Assembly (NCBI RefSeq): GCF_040892615.1
Contig: NZ_JBFRYC010000015.1
Coordinates: 1-64,000 of the forward strand
Direction of reading: 5' to 3'
Length of the DNA stretch: 64,000 nt
Source: Thioclava arctica
GTDB lineage: Bacteria; Pseudomonadota; Alphaproteobacteria; Rhodobacterales; Rhodobacteraceae
Under the pieces are notes generated by a model. It was not told the DNA's origin, ran no database searches, and saw nothing but the letters and a program-made list of their open reading frames with translations. Positions 1-8,882 of this stretch are shown one piece after another. The position numbers and the translations under genes are program-made. Each line of letters begins with the position of its first letter. Within the stretch, counting starts at the first letter, position 1.

Positions 1-248
1 ATCAGCTTGTCCAGGGTCAGGTCAGAAACTGCACGTCGCAGGCGCTCGTTCTCTTTCTGTAGCCGCTTTAGCTCTTTGAGTTGTTCCGTGCCCATTCCAC
101 CGTACTTCTTCTTCCAGCGGTAATAGGTTTGTTCAGTCACGCTGATCTGACGGATCGCGTCAATCCGGGGCATGCCTTGCCCCATCAGCACCTCAACCTG
201 CCGTAACTTCACGACAATCTCTTCGGGCTTGGGTCTCTTAATCGCCAT
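1..248 (-). CDS. IS3-family transposase OrfA, partial (3' end off window)
   Basis: The leftward frame from the ATG at 248 encodes an OrfA-type helix-turn-helix protein. The first 82 residues include the motif QTYYRWKKKYGGM, typical of the recognition helix of IS3-family OrfA, followed by the start of the leucine-zipper segment (LKELKRLQKENERLRR). GGAGG lies about 8 bases before the start codon. OrfA normally binds the element ends and is joined to OrfB by programmed frameshifting; OrfB would lie left of the window. The gene is intact as far as it can be read. Confidence 0.85.
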   Translation of the reverse strand, partial: MAIKRPKPEEIVVKLRQVEVLMGQGMPRIDAIRQISVTEQTYYRWKKKYGGMGTEQLKELKRLQKENERLRRAVSDLTLDKL

Positions 249-305
249 TCTTGGTCCTCCGCTTTCCTAACTATAAGGGCGGACCACTTCAAAGGGGGAG
301 GCTCA
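1..305 (-). mobile_element. IS3-family insertion sequence, one end only
   Basis: This is the edge of an insertion sequence whose remainder lies left of the window. It contains the start of an IS3-type OrfA and about 57 bases of non-coding end sequence upstream of that gene. The outer end is placed at 305, because the strand read leftward begins TGAGCC there and IS3-family ends normally start with TG. No target-site duplication can be checked, because the other end is not present. The family assignment is good; the exact end is inferred. Confidence 0.6.
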
Positions 306-465
306 AGCCGATGTCGTGTGGCTCGGCGCTCGAACCGTTTGGCCGATCAGCAGGCGCCTTGAGCGCGCAGATCGCGTCGGACGTGACCCCGAAGGATGCC
401 GGGGCCGCGATTGCGGTGCGTCAGGATGAACTGGTCCTCTCTCCCGCACATTCCTTTCCAGCATG

Positions 466-1323
466 TCAGATCTGCCGTGGGGTTGCGTCAAATCTCAAGC
501 CGCGACACGCGCCAGTCGCCGGTGTAGCCACGCCGCAGATGCGCCGCCACCATCTGAACCCGCTCTGTGGCCAGCCGCGCGGGGTATCGAGGAGCACCAA
601 TTCCGCGATGCCGTATCCGTGCTCAGCCAAATCCCGCAGCCGCGCCTTGGTGGTGATATTCACGATCGGCACCAGCCAGACGATATGCTCGCAGAGCGTC
701 ATCGCATGGCGGGTGAAACTGCGGATCTTCGACCAGGGCGGATTCGTCCTGATCCAGTCGACCGGATCGCTCCACGCAAGAAAATCCCGACCCAGCGCCA
801 GCTCGCACCAAGAGCGTTCGACATGATCGGGATACTGGTCGTAAAACGCGCCCGCGCCCCTTGCCGGGTCGAGCACATGCCCGGACATCCGGTCTGCGAA
901 ATGTGCGATGATCCTGGCCGCCAGATCAGGGGGCGTCATCACCAAGTCGCGGGCGGGATCGTTCGTTGCCGGGACCAGCCCGGGCTTTGTTGGTGCTGAC
1001 TCCGGGCGAAGAGCCTGACGGATCCCGAGGATCGAAAGAACACGCAGCAACGTCTCGACCCTGCCGGTCAGGTCGCGCTCAAGCGCGATGATTGTCGGGC
1101 GCGAGCAACCGATCTTTTCCGCCAGCGCGCGCTGGCTGAGCCCGCGCATCCGCCGACGCCGCGCAAGGTCCGGCCCGGCATCCGTGTCACGGAGCCAAGA
1201 CCACCGGAGCTGCAGGTAGGGCAGGGTGCGCGACAGCGACCCGATGCTGCCTTTGCCCTGTTCGAGATTACGCAGTGTCGGGATGCTGATCCCCGCCGCG
1301 CTGGCCACGCTCGCTTGGGTCAA
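466..1323 (-). CDS. Two XRE-type HTH domains fused to an N6-adenine methyltransferase-like domain
   Basis: The protein (285 residues from a TTG) has three parts. The first 40 residues read as an XRE helix-turn-helix (TQASVASAAGISIPTLRNLE). A second XRE domain lies near residues 50-95 (SQRALAEKIGCSRPTIIALE). The rest has methyltransferase marks: a motif I-like VLDPARGAGAF near residue 150 and a motif IV-like NPPW near residue 197, which together suggest an N6-adenine type. The open frame continues upstream as further HTH-like residues to a stop near 1370 without any ATG, so the true start may be TTG, CTG or ATT, or the gene may be cut at its 5' end. No restriction enzyme lies next to it. It could be an orphan methyltransferase regulator of mobile origin; the function is inferred. 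Confidence 0.6.
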   Translation of the reverse strand: MTQASVASAAGISIPTLRNLEQGKGSIGSLSRTLPYLQLRWSWLRDTDAGPDLARRRRMRGLSQRALAEKIGCSRPTIIALERDLTGRVETLLRVLSILGIRQALRPESAPTKPGLVPATNDPARDLVMTPPDLAARIIAHFADRMSGHVLDPARGAGAFYDQYPDHVERSWCELALGRDFLAWSDPVDWIRTNPPWSKIRSFTRHAMTLCEHIVWLVPIVNITTKARLRDLAEHGYGIAELVLLDTPRGWPQSGFRWWRRICGVATPATGACRGLRFDATPRQI

Positions 1324-1789
1324 GGAAAGGTTGCGGCGACGATCCCGCAGGAGAGGGAGTGCAGGAATGATAAACTATCTTTGCTTTTTAAGCGGGCATG
1401 ATGGAAAGATTATTTTACTTGTGGCAAAGAGATGTGACGTCGTCAATTGCCGACCCTGCGGGATCAACGCGAAAAGTTAAGACGAGATGAACACCAGTGG
1501 CCAGCTGATATCGAATGGCCGCGTCGGATGCAGCGTGAGGCGGTTTGGTGCCAAACGTCACCAAGACTGCACTCGGCCCAGAGCCGACCTTCGTCGGTCG
1601 CAGGATACGCCGCACTGGAGCCCGCCATTACGGACATTGGGCGGTGAGCACAGCGTGTCCATAAGCAGGATAGCTGGCTTTGACGATTAGCGAGTCGGGA
1701 GCCTAAGTCCCGATGATGTTCCGGAATATCTTGGAATGATGTGGGCGGACCGGTAAGGCTTGATCCTGCTCTCGCTTCTGGAATGACAA
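1324..1789. other. Intergenic, no gene recognised
   Basis: About 466 bases between the HTH-methyltransferase gene and the EamA transporter. Short open frames here have no recognisable motifs or ribosome binding sites. It probably holds the promoter of the transporter gene, but no clear -35/-10 pair was identified. Confidence 0.5.
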
Positions 1790-2701
1790 ATGACAAGAAG
1801 TCCCACGTTCGGCATCATCCTTGCACTTTTTGGTGCGCTGGTGATCACGCCTGACACTCTTCTTATGCGGTGGTCGGAGATGAATGGCTCCCAGATGGTG
1901 GCTTGGCGCGGGCTCCTCATGGGCTCGGCAATGCTCCTGGCTTGGCTGATCTTCCGACGGCGGCACCTTCAAAGCGATCTGCGTGCCATTGCCTGCGGGG
2001 CGGGGCTTCTAGTCGTGCTTTGCCAAGCCTGCAACGCCTCGCTCTTCGCGATCGGCATCGCGGTGGCGCCAGTGTCGGTCGTGTTATTCAGCGTAGCGAC
2101 CGTGCCGATCTTTGCTGCGCTACTGTCCCGGATGTTGCTGGGAGAGACGGCGCATTGGACAACCTGGATTGCGACTGCGGCAGTGCTGGCCGGCATCGGC
2201 GTCGCAGTTTTCGGGACCGCGCCCGCGCAGACCACCGGCAGCCCGCTACTTGGCGCCCTAACAGGGCTGGGCGTTGCGATGTGTCTCGCGCTCAGTTTCG
2301 TCACCATCCGAGCCAATGCGCAATTGCCAATCCTGCTGGTGGTGGGGGGCGGAGCCACGCTGGCCGGCCTCGCAGGTCTTGCCTGGACGGGAACGAGCGC
2401 GATGATTGAAGGTCACGTCTGGGCGATTGCCCTTGCGGGTGGTCTTGTGCTGCCAGTGTCGTTCTTCTCGCTATCGCTTGCATCGCGCTATACGCACCCG
2501 TCGAACGTGGGTCTGCTGATGCTACTCGAAACCGTTCTCGGCCCGATTTGGATTTGGGCCGGAACCGCCGTTGCTCCGACGCCCGCGATGCTTAGCGGTG
2601 GGACAATCGTAATTGTCAGTCTAGCGCTCTATCTTTGGCATACTGGACAGCGCCAAGTCCGAGCGCGCCAATCGGTGCCAACGCCTGACAATACAGTTTA
2701 G
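1790..2701 (+). CDS. EamA/DMT-family membrane transporter
   Basis: The 303-residue protein is almost entirely hydrophobic, with about ten predicted membrane helices in two repeats of five. This is the normal layout of drug/metabolite exporters carrying two EamA domains. It opens with a helix ending in ITPDTLLMRW and then an amphipathic turn before WRGLLMGSAMLLAWLIF, typical of the first EamA repeat. The length fits the family. The substrate cannot be told from sequence; relatives export amino acids or metabolites. ATG at 1790 is used, with an in-frame ATG three codons upstream as an alternative. It stands alone, with no operon partner. Confidence 0.85.
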   Translation: MTRSPTFGIILALFGALVITPDTLLMRWSEMNGSQMVAWRGLLMGSAMLLAWLIFRRRHLQSDLRAIACGAGLLVVLCQACNASLFAIGIAVAPVSVVLFSVATVPIFAALLSRMLLGETAHWTTWIATAAVLAGIGVAVFGTAPAQTTGSPLLGALTGLGVAMCLALSFVTIRANAQLPILLVVGGGATLAGLAGLAWTGTSAMIEGHVWAIALAGGLVLPVSFFSLSLASRYTHPSNVGLLMLLETVLGPIWIWAGTAVAPTPAMLSGGTIVIVSLALYLWHTGQRQVRARQSVPTPDNTV

Positions 2702-3040
2702 AGCTAACTCCCAATGTCTTTCTGCAATGCAGTATCGGTCAGCTTTGCGGGATGAGTTCAAAGCAAACATGCGGCGGCGCGGTGCTCGAATTTTCACTTT
2801 CTGCGCTTCGCTGACGTTTGTGCTCGACCCTGCGAATGACTGGTATCCGCCGCTGTGTGAAGGGGGCCTCCCGGCCCTTTGCTGCGATTTAACCTGCAGC
2901 CTTTTGCTACGGTGCGGCATCATAAAGGCGGTGTTTTAAGTCATTGCCATGGAGCAGTATTCTTACGGAAGTCGGGTTGTGTCTTGAATCTGGTTGAAAT
3001 TCTCTGGCGGCGTTCTCCGAGCATGTGGATTTGGGCCTGA
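2702..3040. other. Intergenic, no gene recognised
   Basis: This stretch between the EamA gene and the transposase remnant has no convincing coding sequence. The part nearest 3041 may include leftover IS sequence, but no terminal inverted repeat could be matched. Confidence 0.45.
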
Positions 3041-3429
3041 TCAGGCCGCGAGGTCAAGGCTGATTGGGTGATGGGCTGAGCCAAGGTTTCCCAGCCATCG
3101 ACCTTTCGCATCTGGATTTGGCCCGATGCCATCAGCGCCCAGAGTAGCATCGACACGGTTTCGGCGCAGGACAGCACGGTCTGGGTCTTGATGCGACGGC
3201 GGAATTCCTCGTTCAGACGCTCTATGGCGTTTGTCGTCCTGGCCGATTTCCACTGCGATGGGTCCAGGCGCGTGAAGGTGAACAGCCGATCCCCGGCCTC
3301 GTCCAGGCTGTAGGCGACCGCGCGACATTTCAGGTGCCGCTTGCGCAAGAATGCTTTGCGCCGCCTCTTGTCCGTCGTCAGATAATTTGGGACGCTTGGG
3401 CGCTTTTCGGATTGGAGGCTCTGGTCCAT
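3041..3429 (-). pseudogene. IS256-family transposase remnant (5'-truncated, frameshifted)
   Basis: The leftward frame carries the conserved C-terminal block of IS256/Mutator transposases, including SARTTNAIERLNEEFRRR and KVDGWETL. Only about the last 110 residues of a protein normally near 400 residues remain, so the catalytic DDE core is gone. Between about 3060 and 3075 the frame shifts: the natural ending ISLDLAA-stop is in the neighbouring frame and stops at 3041, while the main frame runs on for some 30 unrelated residues. The first 20 or so residues of the open frame do not match the family. It is a dead transposase. Confidence 0.8.
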
Positions 3430-3512
3430 CCTTGATTGACGTTACCTTGCAGGCTACAAGCCCGGCTTCAACACGGGGATGTTCAGGAATGCCCCTGGTT
3501 CGCAGCCGGACG

Positions 3513-4790
3513 TCAAGTATTCGGGGCAGAAGGAGCCGTCTTGATTGGTGCTACCGGTGGGGGGGCGAGCCCAAGGACCGGAACGCGAATTGTATCAAGG
3601 ACCACATCCTCCGGGCGAAACTGAAAGACCACCTGGCGCACACGGCGCCTAATTCCGCGTCTGAACTTCGCGCGGCGCGTCACGCTCATGCCACCATGCG
3701 AAACTACCTGAATCCGAGCAGGCCATGAAAGCAAGCGCACACCGGCAACCGAACTGTAGCTCACATCATTGATATGGGTGATTGACAAGACAGGCGAGCG
3801 GGCCAGTTCCGTATCCGGATATTCAGGAAGTCCCAGCTTGAACTCGCCGGGGTCGAGAAGTGATGGATCACGTCCGATCTCCATCATCCGATTGAACCCA
3901 CGCCAAATATAGCGGGCAACCCAGCCACTCCCCGCTTTCCCTGAGCGTCCAGGGCTCCGGGTGAATCTGTTTTTGAGGGCAACCAGGACAAAAAGCAATA
4001 TTAAGAAAACAAAAACCACCGTGAGAGTTATAGCCACCACTCGGATCACATCCCAAATCAACAGCATGCCACTGCTCAAAGATTCGTACCAAACATGATC
4101 TACCAGTATGATGATAAAAACGGCGACCGCCGCCTTCGTACGAACGACACCGACTTGACGAAGAGGTGACCCCCTTCCACTTCCGCCGGGGCCAAGCGCT
4201 TGGCTCTCGAATATCCTCTCTATATCTTCAGCGGCCCGATCGAACCGCGCGAGAAGATACTTCTCTGGAATCTTCTGCCTGAGTCCCCGCAGGTAGTCCG
4301 CAAACGGCCCCAGTATGAAGATCCGTGCGCTTGAATCGCTCATCTTTGAGCTGATGAAATCGGCAACCTCATCACGGAACTCGGGCTTGATCGGGTAGAT
4401 CAGGGAGTCTCTGATCGGGCTGAAAATGCGCACCTTTCCCGGCACGAAGGCAGGGCCCACCAACCTGATGATTGATAAATAAACCATTGTTGCAGCCAGC
4501 ATTCCTACAAGCGCAGGAAACTGCATCTCCTCCGAGATATCGATTGGAAACAAAAGGAAGGCGATCCAACCGAGAATATCGATCGGGACTGCCAGGGCAG
4601 CAGTCACATCGCCAAGAAAATTCAGGACCTTAGTCAGCCCCTCAATGTTGAAATCGAGCCACTTCGCCACGTCCCCCCATATTTCGAGCTTTGAGAGGGC
4701 TATGAAAAGAGAGTACCCCAAAGTCGCCACCCCCCAGTTCTCGAAAGCAAAGGCGGCAGTACGGCGTATTGGATCTGGTCGGTCTGACAT
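3513..4790 (-). CDS. Multi-pass membrane protein of unknown function
   Basis: The protein (425 residues) has five hydrophobic stretches that look like membrane helices: near residues 18-36, 50-85 (a long one), 95-115, 208-225 and 235-262. A soluble loop of about 90 residues lies between the third and fourth. The last 160 residues are soluble, with an Arg-rich patch and a Pro-rich end. I do not recognise the family and see no enzyme motif. ATG at 4790 (MSDRPDP) is preferred; the frame also opens at an ATG at 4853. The codons are less GC-biased than in the core genes, which fits acquisition by transfer. No operon partner is visible. Confidence 0.6.
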   Translation of the reverse strand: MSDRPDPIRRTAAFAFENWGVATLGYSLFIALSKLEIWGDVAKWLDFNIEGLTKVLNFLGDVTAALAVPIDILGWIAFLLFPIDISEEMQFPALVGMLAATMVYLSIIRLVGPAFVPGKVRIFSPIRDSLIYPIKPEFRDEVADFISSKMSDSSARIFILGPFADYLRGLRQKIPEKYLLARFDRAAEDIERIFESQALGPGGSGRGSPLRQVGVVRTKAAVAVFIIILVDHVWYESLSSGMLLIWDVIRVVAITLTVVFVFLILLFVLVALKNRFTRSPGRSGKAGSGWVARYIWRGFNRMMEIGRDPSLLDPGEFKLGLPEYPDTELARSPVLSITHINDVSYSSVAGVRLLSWPARIQVVSHGGMSVTRRAKFRRGIRRRVRQVVFQFRPEDVVLDTIRVPVLGLAPPPVAPIKTAPSAPNT

Positions 4791-4853
4791 TTCACGTCTC
4801 GACGTCCGGCTGCAAAGAGTGCTCCTCGGGAAATCTCCCCACATCCGAAGCAT

Positions 4854-5658
4854 GGTTCATCCTGAACATCAGAATGCGGCAACTTTTCCAGTCTGGCAAG
4901 GATGCCCGAACGACAAAGGCAGGCTGTGAAGCATGGCGCCTCTTCGCGCCGAAAAGAGGGCGAGTATTGGGATGGCATATCGCATCTGAATGTCCGCTCC
5001 TGCTGAAGCCTCTCATCTGGTTCGCGCGTGCGGCGAACTTCCGAAATCCGCCTAACCATCGCCCCTTCGCGACCGGTCAAAAACCGACATTTTGGGTGGA
5101 GACCAACACCGCTACGCGGCCTCACCAAACCGGTCATTCGTGCATCGCGCAGCATCTTTGAACACCGCGAGACCTTTCAGCGACGTTTCCTGACCTTCGC
5201 TGCGATTGCCAAGATGACGATACCCAGTGTTGAGGGTCAATATTTGCAATTGTAAAACAATTGCTTGCGCCTTGTCGCGGGCGCCCCTCAGATTACTCAA
5301 ACTTATGTCGCAAGCCACCGTCATCAGCTGTTTTTGTCGGCCCGGCCACCGGGCACGCTGAAGAGCGGTTCAATTTTTTGCACGGGAGGTTGCATCGCCG
5401 ACAAGGCGCTCAAATCGTGCCTATGATTGCCCCCAATAGGCACCTTCGTCTATCACGGGGGCGCCTGATCATTGGGAAACGTCGCAGGATCGATGGCACC
5501 GAAAGACTACCCGATCCCTCTGAATTTATATGCTCCACTGGTGTCTTCTCCGCGGACATAGCCGACAGCTAACGAGATTGGCGCATACCGGGATACTGCA
5601 AAACCGTCCGACGAACATTGCCGTTTCAGCTTTGACGAAACTCCGCTAGGCTCCCGCC
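4854..5658. other. Long non-coding stretch with one small inverted repeat
   Basis: About 800 bases with no supported gene. The only structure noticed is an 8-base inverted repeat, GTGCCTAT at 5417-5424 and ATAGGCAC at 5436-5443, without a T-run. The stretch is probably decayed sequence upstream of the gene fragments at 5659. Confidence 0.4.
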
Positions 5659-5802
5659 ATGCAGGCTGAATTAACACAGATTTTTGCCCTGTTGGGGGTG
5701 GTGTTCGCGCTTCTTGTCTGGGGCCGCATTCGATACGATCTTGTTGCCTTTGGCGCTTTGATCACGGCGGCGACGCTTGGGCTGGTGCCAACCGAGGATA
5801 TG
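5659..5802 (+). pseudogene. SLC13-type anion permease, N-terminal fragment
   Basis: The first 48 codons read as the start of an SLC13/DASS permease: a hydrophobic helix (FALLGVVFALLVWGRIRYD) followed by LVAFGALITAATLGLVPTED. This is the usual beginning of TrkA-C-containing sodium/sulfate symporters, which are normally over 500 residues. At about 5800-5805 the similarity ends abruptly and the sequence becomes the 3' part of a glutathione S-transferase gene in another frame. It is a truncated start left by a deletion. Confidence 0.7.
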
Positions 5803-6119
5803 CCAAGAACCGCTACATGCGCGAAGCCGAGCGTCACTATCAGGTGCTGAATGATCACCTGAAGGGCCGCGAATTCATCGTGGGTGACAACTATTCCATC
5901 GCTGACATTTCTGCATGGGGCTGGGCCATCCGCGGCGAGCGTGTGCTGGGCGGCGAAGGTCTGGAGCGGTTTCCAGAAGTCGCGCGCTGGTTCAAGGTAA
6001 TCAACGCACGCCCCGCCGTTGAAAAAGCGCAGCAGATTAGCAAGGGCGAGACCTTCAAAACGCCCGGTGATGAAGCCTCGCTTCGCGCCCTGTTCCCCAG
6101 CAACTACGTGAACGCATGA
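5803..6119 (+). pseudogene. Glutathione S-transferase, C-terminal fragment
   Basis: From codon AAG at 5805 the frame encodes about 104 residues of a GST C-terminal helical domain. Marks are LKGREFIVGDNYSIADISAW and RWFKVINARPAVEKA, the latter being the classic end of bacterial GSTs. The thioredoxin-like N-terminal domain that binds glutathione is absent, replaced by the SLC13 fragment upstream in a different frame. An ATG at 5817 could start a short protein, but it would lack the active site. A good terminator follows directly, showing that the 3' end of the original gene is preserved. Confidence 0.8.
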
Positions 6120-6124
6120 CATTT

Positions 6125-6160
6125 GCCCGCCCCAAGCCAAGACTTTTGGGGCGGGCCTTT
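6125..6160 (+). terminator. Rho-independent terminator after GST remnant
   Basis: GCCCGCCCCAA at 6125-6135 pairs with TTGGGGCGGGC at 6146-6156 around a 10-base loop, followed by CTTT. It lies just after the GST stop codon. Confidence 0.75.
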
Positions 6161-6579
6161 GGACAGTGCGATCGCTTGGCAAGGTCCGCAGCGCTGCATT
6201 GATCGCGTCACCGACCCTACCTTGCTGGCCGATGGATCATTGGCGAACTCCGGCTCTTGAGCGCTTCAATGGAGGTCGGCCAGTTCCTAGTTTTGCAGAT
6301 TTGGGGGTGTCGCTCTGCTGATGCTGTCCGGCATCCACTCTGTTTTTGCGCGATGAACCCCCTCAGAGCGGCTGCAGTAGGCCCGCATAAGGCGCTGTAT
6401 TCGCAAGATTAATTCCCTATCGAGATCACTCCAGAAGAGCCGGTATGGGCCCGGATTTGTGCTCTTTTTGGCGCCACTCAATCAGCGGAAAGGACTCAAA
6501 TAATCGTGATTGGCGGCTGGTTGCTGATCGTGAGCGTCATTGTTAGCGTCTGCCGCAATCGTTGAGCGTGACTTTGAGC
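6161..6579. other. Intergenic, no gene recognised
   Basis: About 420 bases between two terminator-like hairpins. A 64-codon leftward open frame at 6287-6481 has no recognisable motif and is not called. Confidence 0.4.
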
Positions 6580-6601
6580 AGGCCCCCTTGGGGCCCTTTT
6601 T
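6580..6601 (+). terminator. GC hairpin with T-run upstream of the ABC operon
   Basis: GGCCCC at 6581 pairs with GGGGCC ending at 6595 around a tight loop, and five Ts follow (6597-6601). It lies 120 bases before the binding-protein gene. It may end upstream transcription or act as a leader attenuator of the operon; the sequence does not decide. Confidence 0.5.
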
Positions 6602-6721
6602 CGGCGATAGAGCGACTACATCCTGAGCGGGTGATATGCGCTGCCAGGATGGTTTGGTCACATCACGCACTGGTCGAACGCTGCTTGAACGATCTCCAAC
6701 CTCACCAAGAGAGGACTTTAC

Positions 6722-7717
6722 ATGCGGAAGACAACACTCCTTGCGGTTGCCGGGGCAACCGTCATGATCACCGGGTTTGCTGCCCAAACCAGAACCGCTC
6801 GTGCTGCCGATAAATGTGGTGATATCTCGATCGCCCAGATGAACTGGGCTGCCGCCGAAGTTACCACCAATATCGCGAAATTCATGCTTGATCAGGGCTA
6901 TAGCTGCAATGTCAGCCTGATCAAGTCCGACACCATTCCCGCGATTACCTCGATCGCAGAAAACGGTCGTCCCGATGTCGTCACCAACCTGTGGCTGAAC
7001 TCGGCGGGCGACGCCTACAAGAAGCTTGAAAACGAAGGCAAGATCAAACGGGTTGCCAAGACGCTCGAGCCCGGTGGCGTCGAAGGCTGGTGGATCCCGA
7101 CCTATCTTGCCAAGGAGCACCCCGAGTTGACCACCATCAAAGGTGTGATGGAGCACCCCGAATGGGTCGGCAACCGCTTTAATAACTGTCCCGATGGCTG
7201 GGGCTGCCGTGTGGTTAGCGACAACCTGATCAACGCGCTCAACCTCGAAGGCTCGGGAATCAAGGTCTTCAATCACGGGTCGGGCCAGACGCTGGCCTCC
7301 TCGATCGCATCGGCCTATGCCGACAAGAAGCCGTGGTTTGGCTATTATTGGGGTCCGACCGTCGTCATGGGCAACTATGACATGACCCGCGTCAAGCTGG
7401 GCGATTACGACAAGGCCAAGTTCGACAATCTGCAAAACAAGGACACCAAGAACCCGCAGGTTTCGGATTTCCCGGCGGCAACCGTGCTGACCTCGGTCAC
7501 CACGCAATTCGCCAAGGATCACCCCGCCGAGACCGAGTTCTTCTCGAAGATGAGCTTCAAGACCGACACCATGTCGCAGCTTCTGGCATGGCAGGACAAG
7601 AACAAGGCATCGGCCGAGCAAACGGCGGTCCACTTCATTCAGGCCTATCCCGATACATGGAAAAACTGGCTGTCCGCGGACGCCCAGAAAAAGCTTTCCA
7701 AGCTGATCGGCGGATGA
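6722..7717 (+). CDS. proX: Substrate-binding protein of a glycine betaine/proline-type ABC transporter
   Basis: This exported 331-residue protein binds the solute for the ABC importer encoded downstream. It starts with a Sec signal peptide (hydrophobic residues about 5-22, probable cleavage after RARAA near 28). The mature part has the OpuAC fold signature: WAAAEVTTNIAKFML, then SDTIPAITSIAENGRPDVV, and GYYWGPTVVMG around the ligand pocket. Tryptophans and tyrosines typical of quaternary-amine binding boxes are present. A purine-rich AAGAGAGGA precedes the ATG. A strong hairpin separates it from the permease gene, so it may be made in excess. The ligand could be glycine betaine, proline betaine, choline or carnitine; sequence alone does not settle this. 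Confidence 0.88.
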   Translation: MRKTTLLAVAGATVMITGFAAQTRTARAADKCGDISIAQMNWAAAEVTTNIAKFMLDQGYSCNVSLIKSDTIPAITSIAENGRPDVVTNLWLNSAGDAYKKLENEGKIKRVAKTLEPGGVEGWWIPTYLAKEHPELTTIKGVMEHPEWVGNRFNNCPDGWGCRVVSDNLINALNLEGSGIKVFNHGSGQTLASSIASAYADKKPWFGYYWGPTVVMGNYDMTRVKLGDYDKAKFDNLQNKDTKNPQVSDFPAATVLTSVTTQFAKDHPAETEFFSKMSFKTDTMSQLLAWQDKNKASAEQTAVHFIQAYPDTWKNWLSADAQKKLSKLIGG

Positions 7718-7745
7718 TCAAGCTGGCGCCCAGCGCGCCTTTCAC

Positions 7746-7776
7746 GGACGGGGTCGATCGCGACCCCGTCCTTTTT
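7746..7776 (+). terminator. Intercistronic terminator between binding-protein and permease genes
   Basis: GGACGGGGTCG (7746-7756) and CGACCCCGTCC (7761-7771) form a perfect 11-pair stem with an ATCG loop, followed by TTTTT. It sits in the 114-base gap after the binding-protein gene. Partial termination or mRNA stabilisation here would give more binding protein than membrane components, as is common in ABC importers. Confidence 0.85.
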
Positions 7777-7831
7777 CGATCAAACGTGCAATAAATGATA
7801 GGCGGGACCGCTGGCGCGGCCCGGAAAACGA

Positions 7832-8872
7832 ATGGCAGCTTATGAGAACATCTTCAACGCCGTTGGCCTGAAGGACTGGTGCTCAGCCGGGGGCGATGGC
7901 GGCGGCATGATGTCGATGGCCGACCTGATCGCGAAATCCGATGGCACGAGCACGCAAGGCCCTACGCTCTGGAACTGGCCCTTTCCCTCGCTTGATGCCT
8001 TGCACAAGGCCTGCGCTGCGGTCCCGCCCTCGCGCGAAGTGACGCAAGGTCTCGAAGACGGCTTTCTGGCAATACGAAGCGGGTTGCGCGCGATTGTCGA
8101 TCCGCTGACCCAGCCGCTGAGCTGGGCCTTGAACGACATGCTCTGGATCATGACCAACACGCCTTGGTGGATCATGGTGCCGGTGCTGATGCTGATCAGT
8201 TGGCTGGTCACACGGTCGTGGCGGCTGGTGGTCTTCGTGATGGCCTCGATCGCGCTGCTCGCCTTCATCAACCATTACGCCGCGGCGATGGAGACGCTGG
8301 CCATTATCTTTGTCTGCGCCTTCATATGCGTGCTGTTCGGGGTGCCCATAGGCATTGCGATGTCACGCAGCGATCGATTACAGCGCATCGTGATCCCGAT
8401 CCTCGACATGCTGCAAACCTTGCCGCCCTTCGTCTATCTGATCCCGCTGATCTTCCTGTTCTCGGTTACAGAGCCCAAGCTCTATGGCATCGCGATCATC
8501 CTTTACGCTATCGTGCCGGTCGTTCGTCTGACCGATCTCGGGATCCGGCTGGTAGATCCTGATGTCATCGAAGCGGCCGATGCGTTTGGCATGACCAAGC
8601 GGCAAAAGCTTTTTGGCGTGCAGATCCCGCTGGCGCTGCCCAATATCATGGCCGGTGTGAACCAGACGATCATGATGAGCCTTGCAATGGTGGTGATCGC
8701 CTCGCTCGTCTCTGCGCCGGGTCTGGGTGTGCTTGTGCTGCGCGGCATCCGTTCGCTGGAATTGGGCGTTGGCCTTGTTGCTGGTTTTGGCATCGTCATT
8801 CTCGCGATCCTGCTGGACCGCGTGACGAAAGCGGCGCTGGCGCGCATCGACACCAGCAAGAGCGGAAAGTGA
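7832..8872 (+). CDS. proW: Glycine betaine/proline-type ABC transporter permease
   Basis: This 346-residue protein is the membrane channel of the importer. After a hydrophilic N-terminal extension of about 100 residues come at least six membrane helices. The permease signature for docking to the ATPase is near residues 244-265 (EAADAFGMTKRQKLFGVQIP, the EAA loop). The C-terminal half resembles ProW/OpuAB: PILDMLQTLPPFVYLIP and MMSLAMVVIASLVSAPGLG. It is 10 bases from the ATPase gene, so the two are surely cotranscribed. The family assignment is firm; the substrate is inferred from family. Confidence 0.9.
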   Translation: MAAYENIFNAVGLKDWCSAGGDGGGMMSMADLIAKSDGTSTQGPTLWNWPFPSLDALHKACAAVPPSREVTQGLEDGFLAIRSGLRAIVDPLTQPLSWALNDMLWIMTNTPWWIMVPVLMLISWLVTRSWRLVVFVMASIALLAFINHYAAAMETLAIIFVCAFICVLFGVPIGIAMSRSDRLQRIVIPILDMLQTLPPFVYLIPLIFLFSVTEPKLYGIAIILYAIVPVVRLTDLGIRLVDPDVIEAADAFGMTKRQKLFGVQIPLALPNIMAGVNQTIMMSLAMVVIASLVSAPGLGVLVLRGIRSLELGVGLVAGFGIVILAILLDRVTKAALARIDTSKSGK

Positions 8873-8882
8873 GGAGACAAGC

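Noticed and set aside
5261..5572. Open frame of 103 codons in the 5-kb gap
   Set aside because: It is Arg- and Pro-rich as expected from high-GC non-coding sequence and has no motif.
4160..5600. A CRISPR array or tandem repeats in the unknown-protein region
   Set aside because: No regularly spaced repeats were found anywhere in the window by eye.
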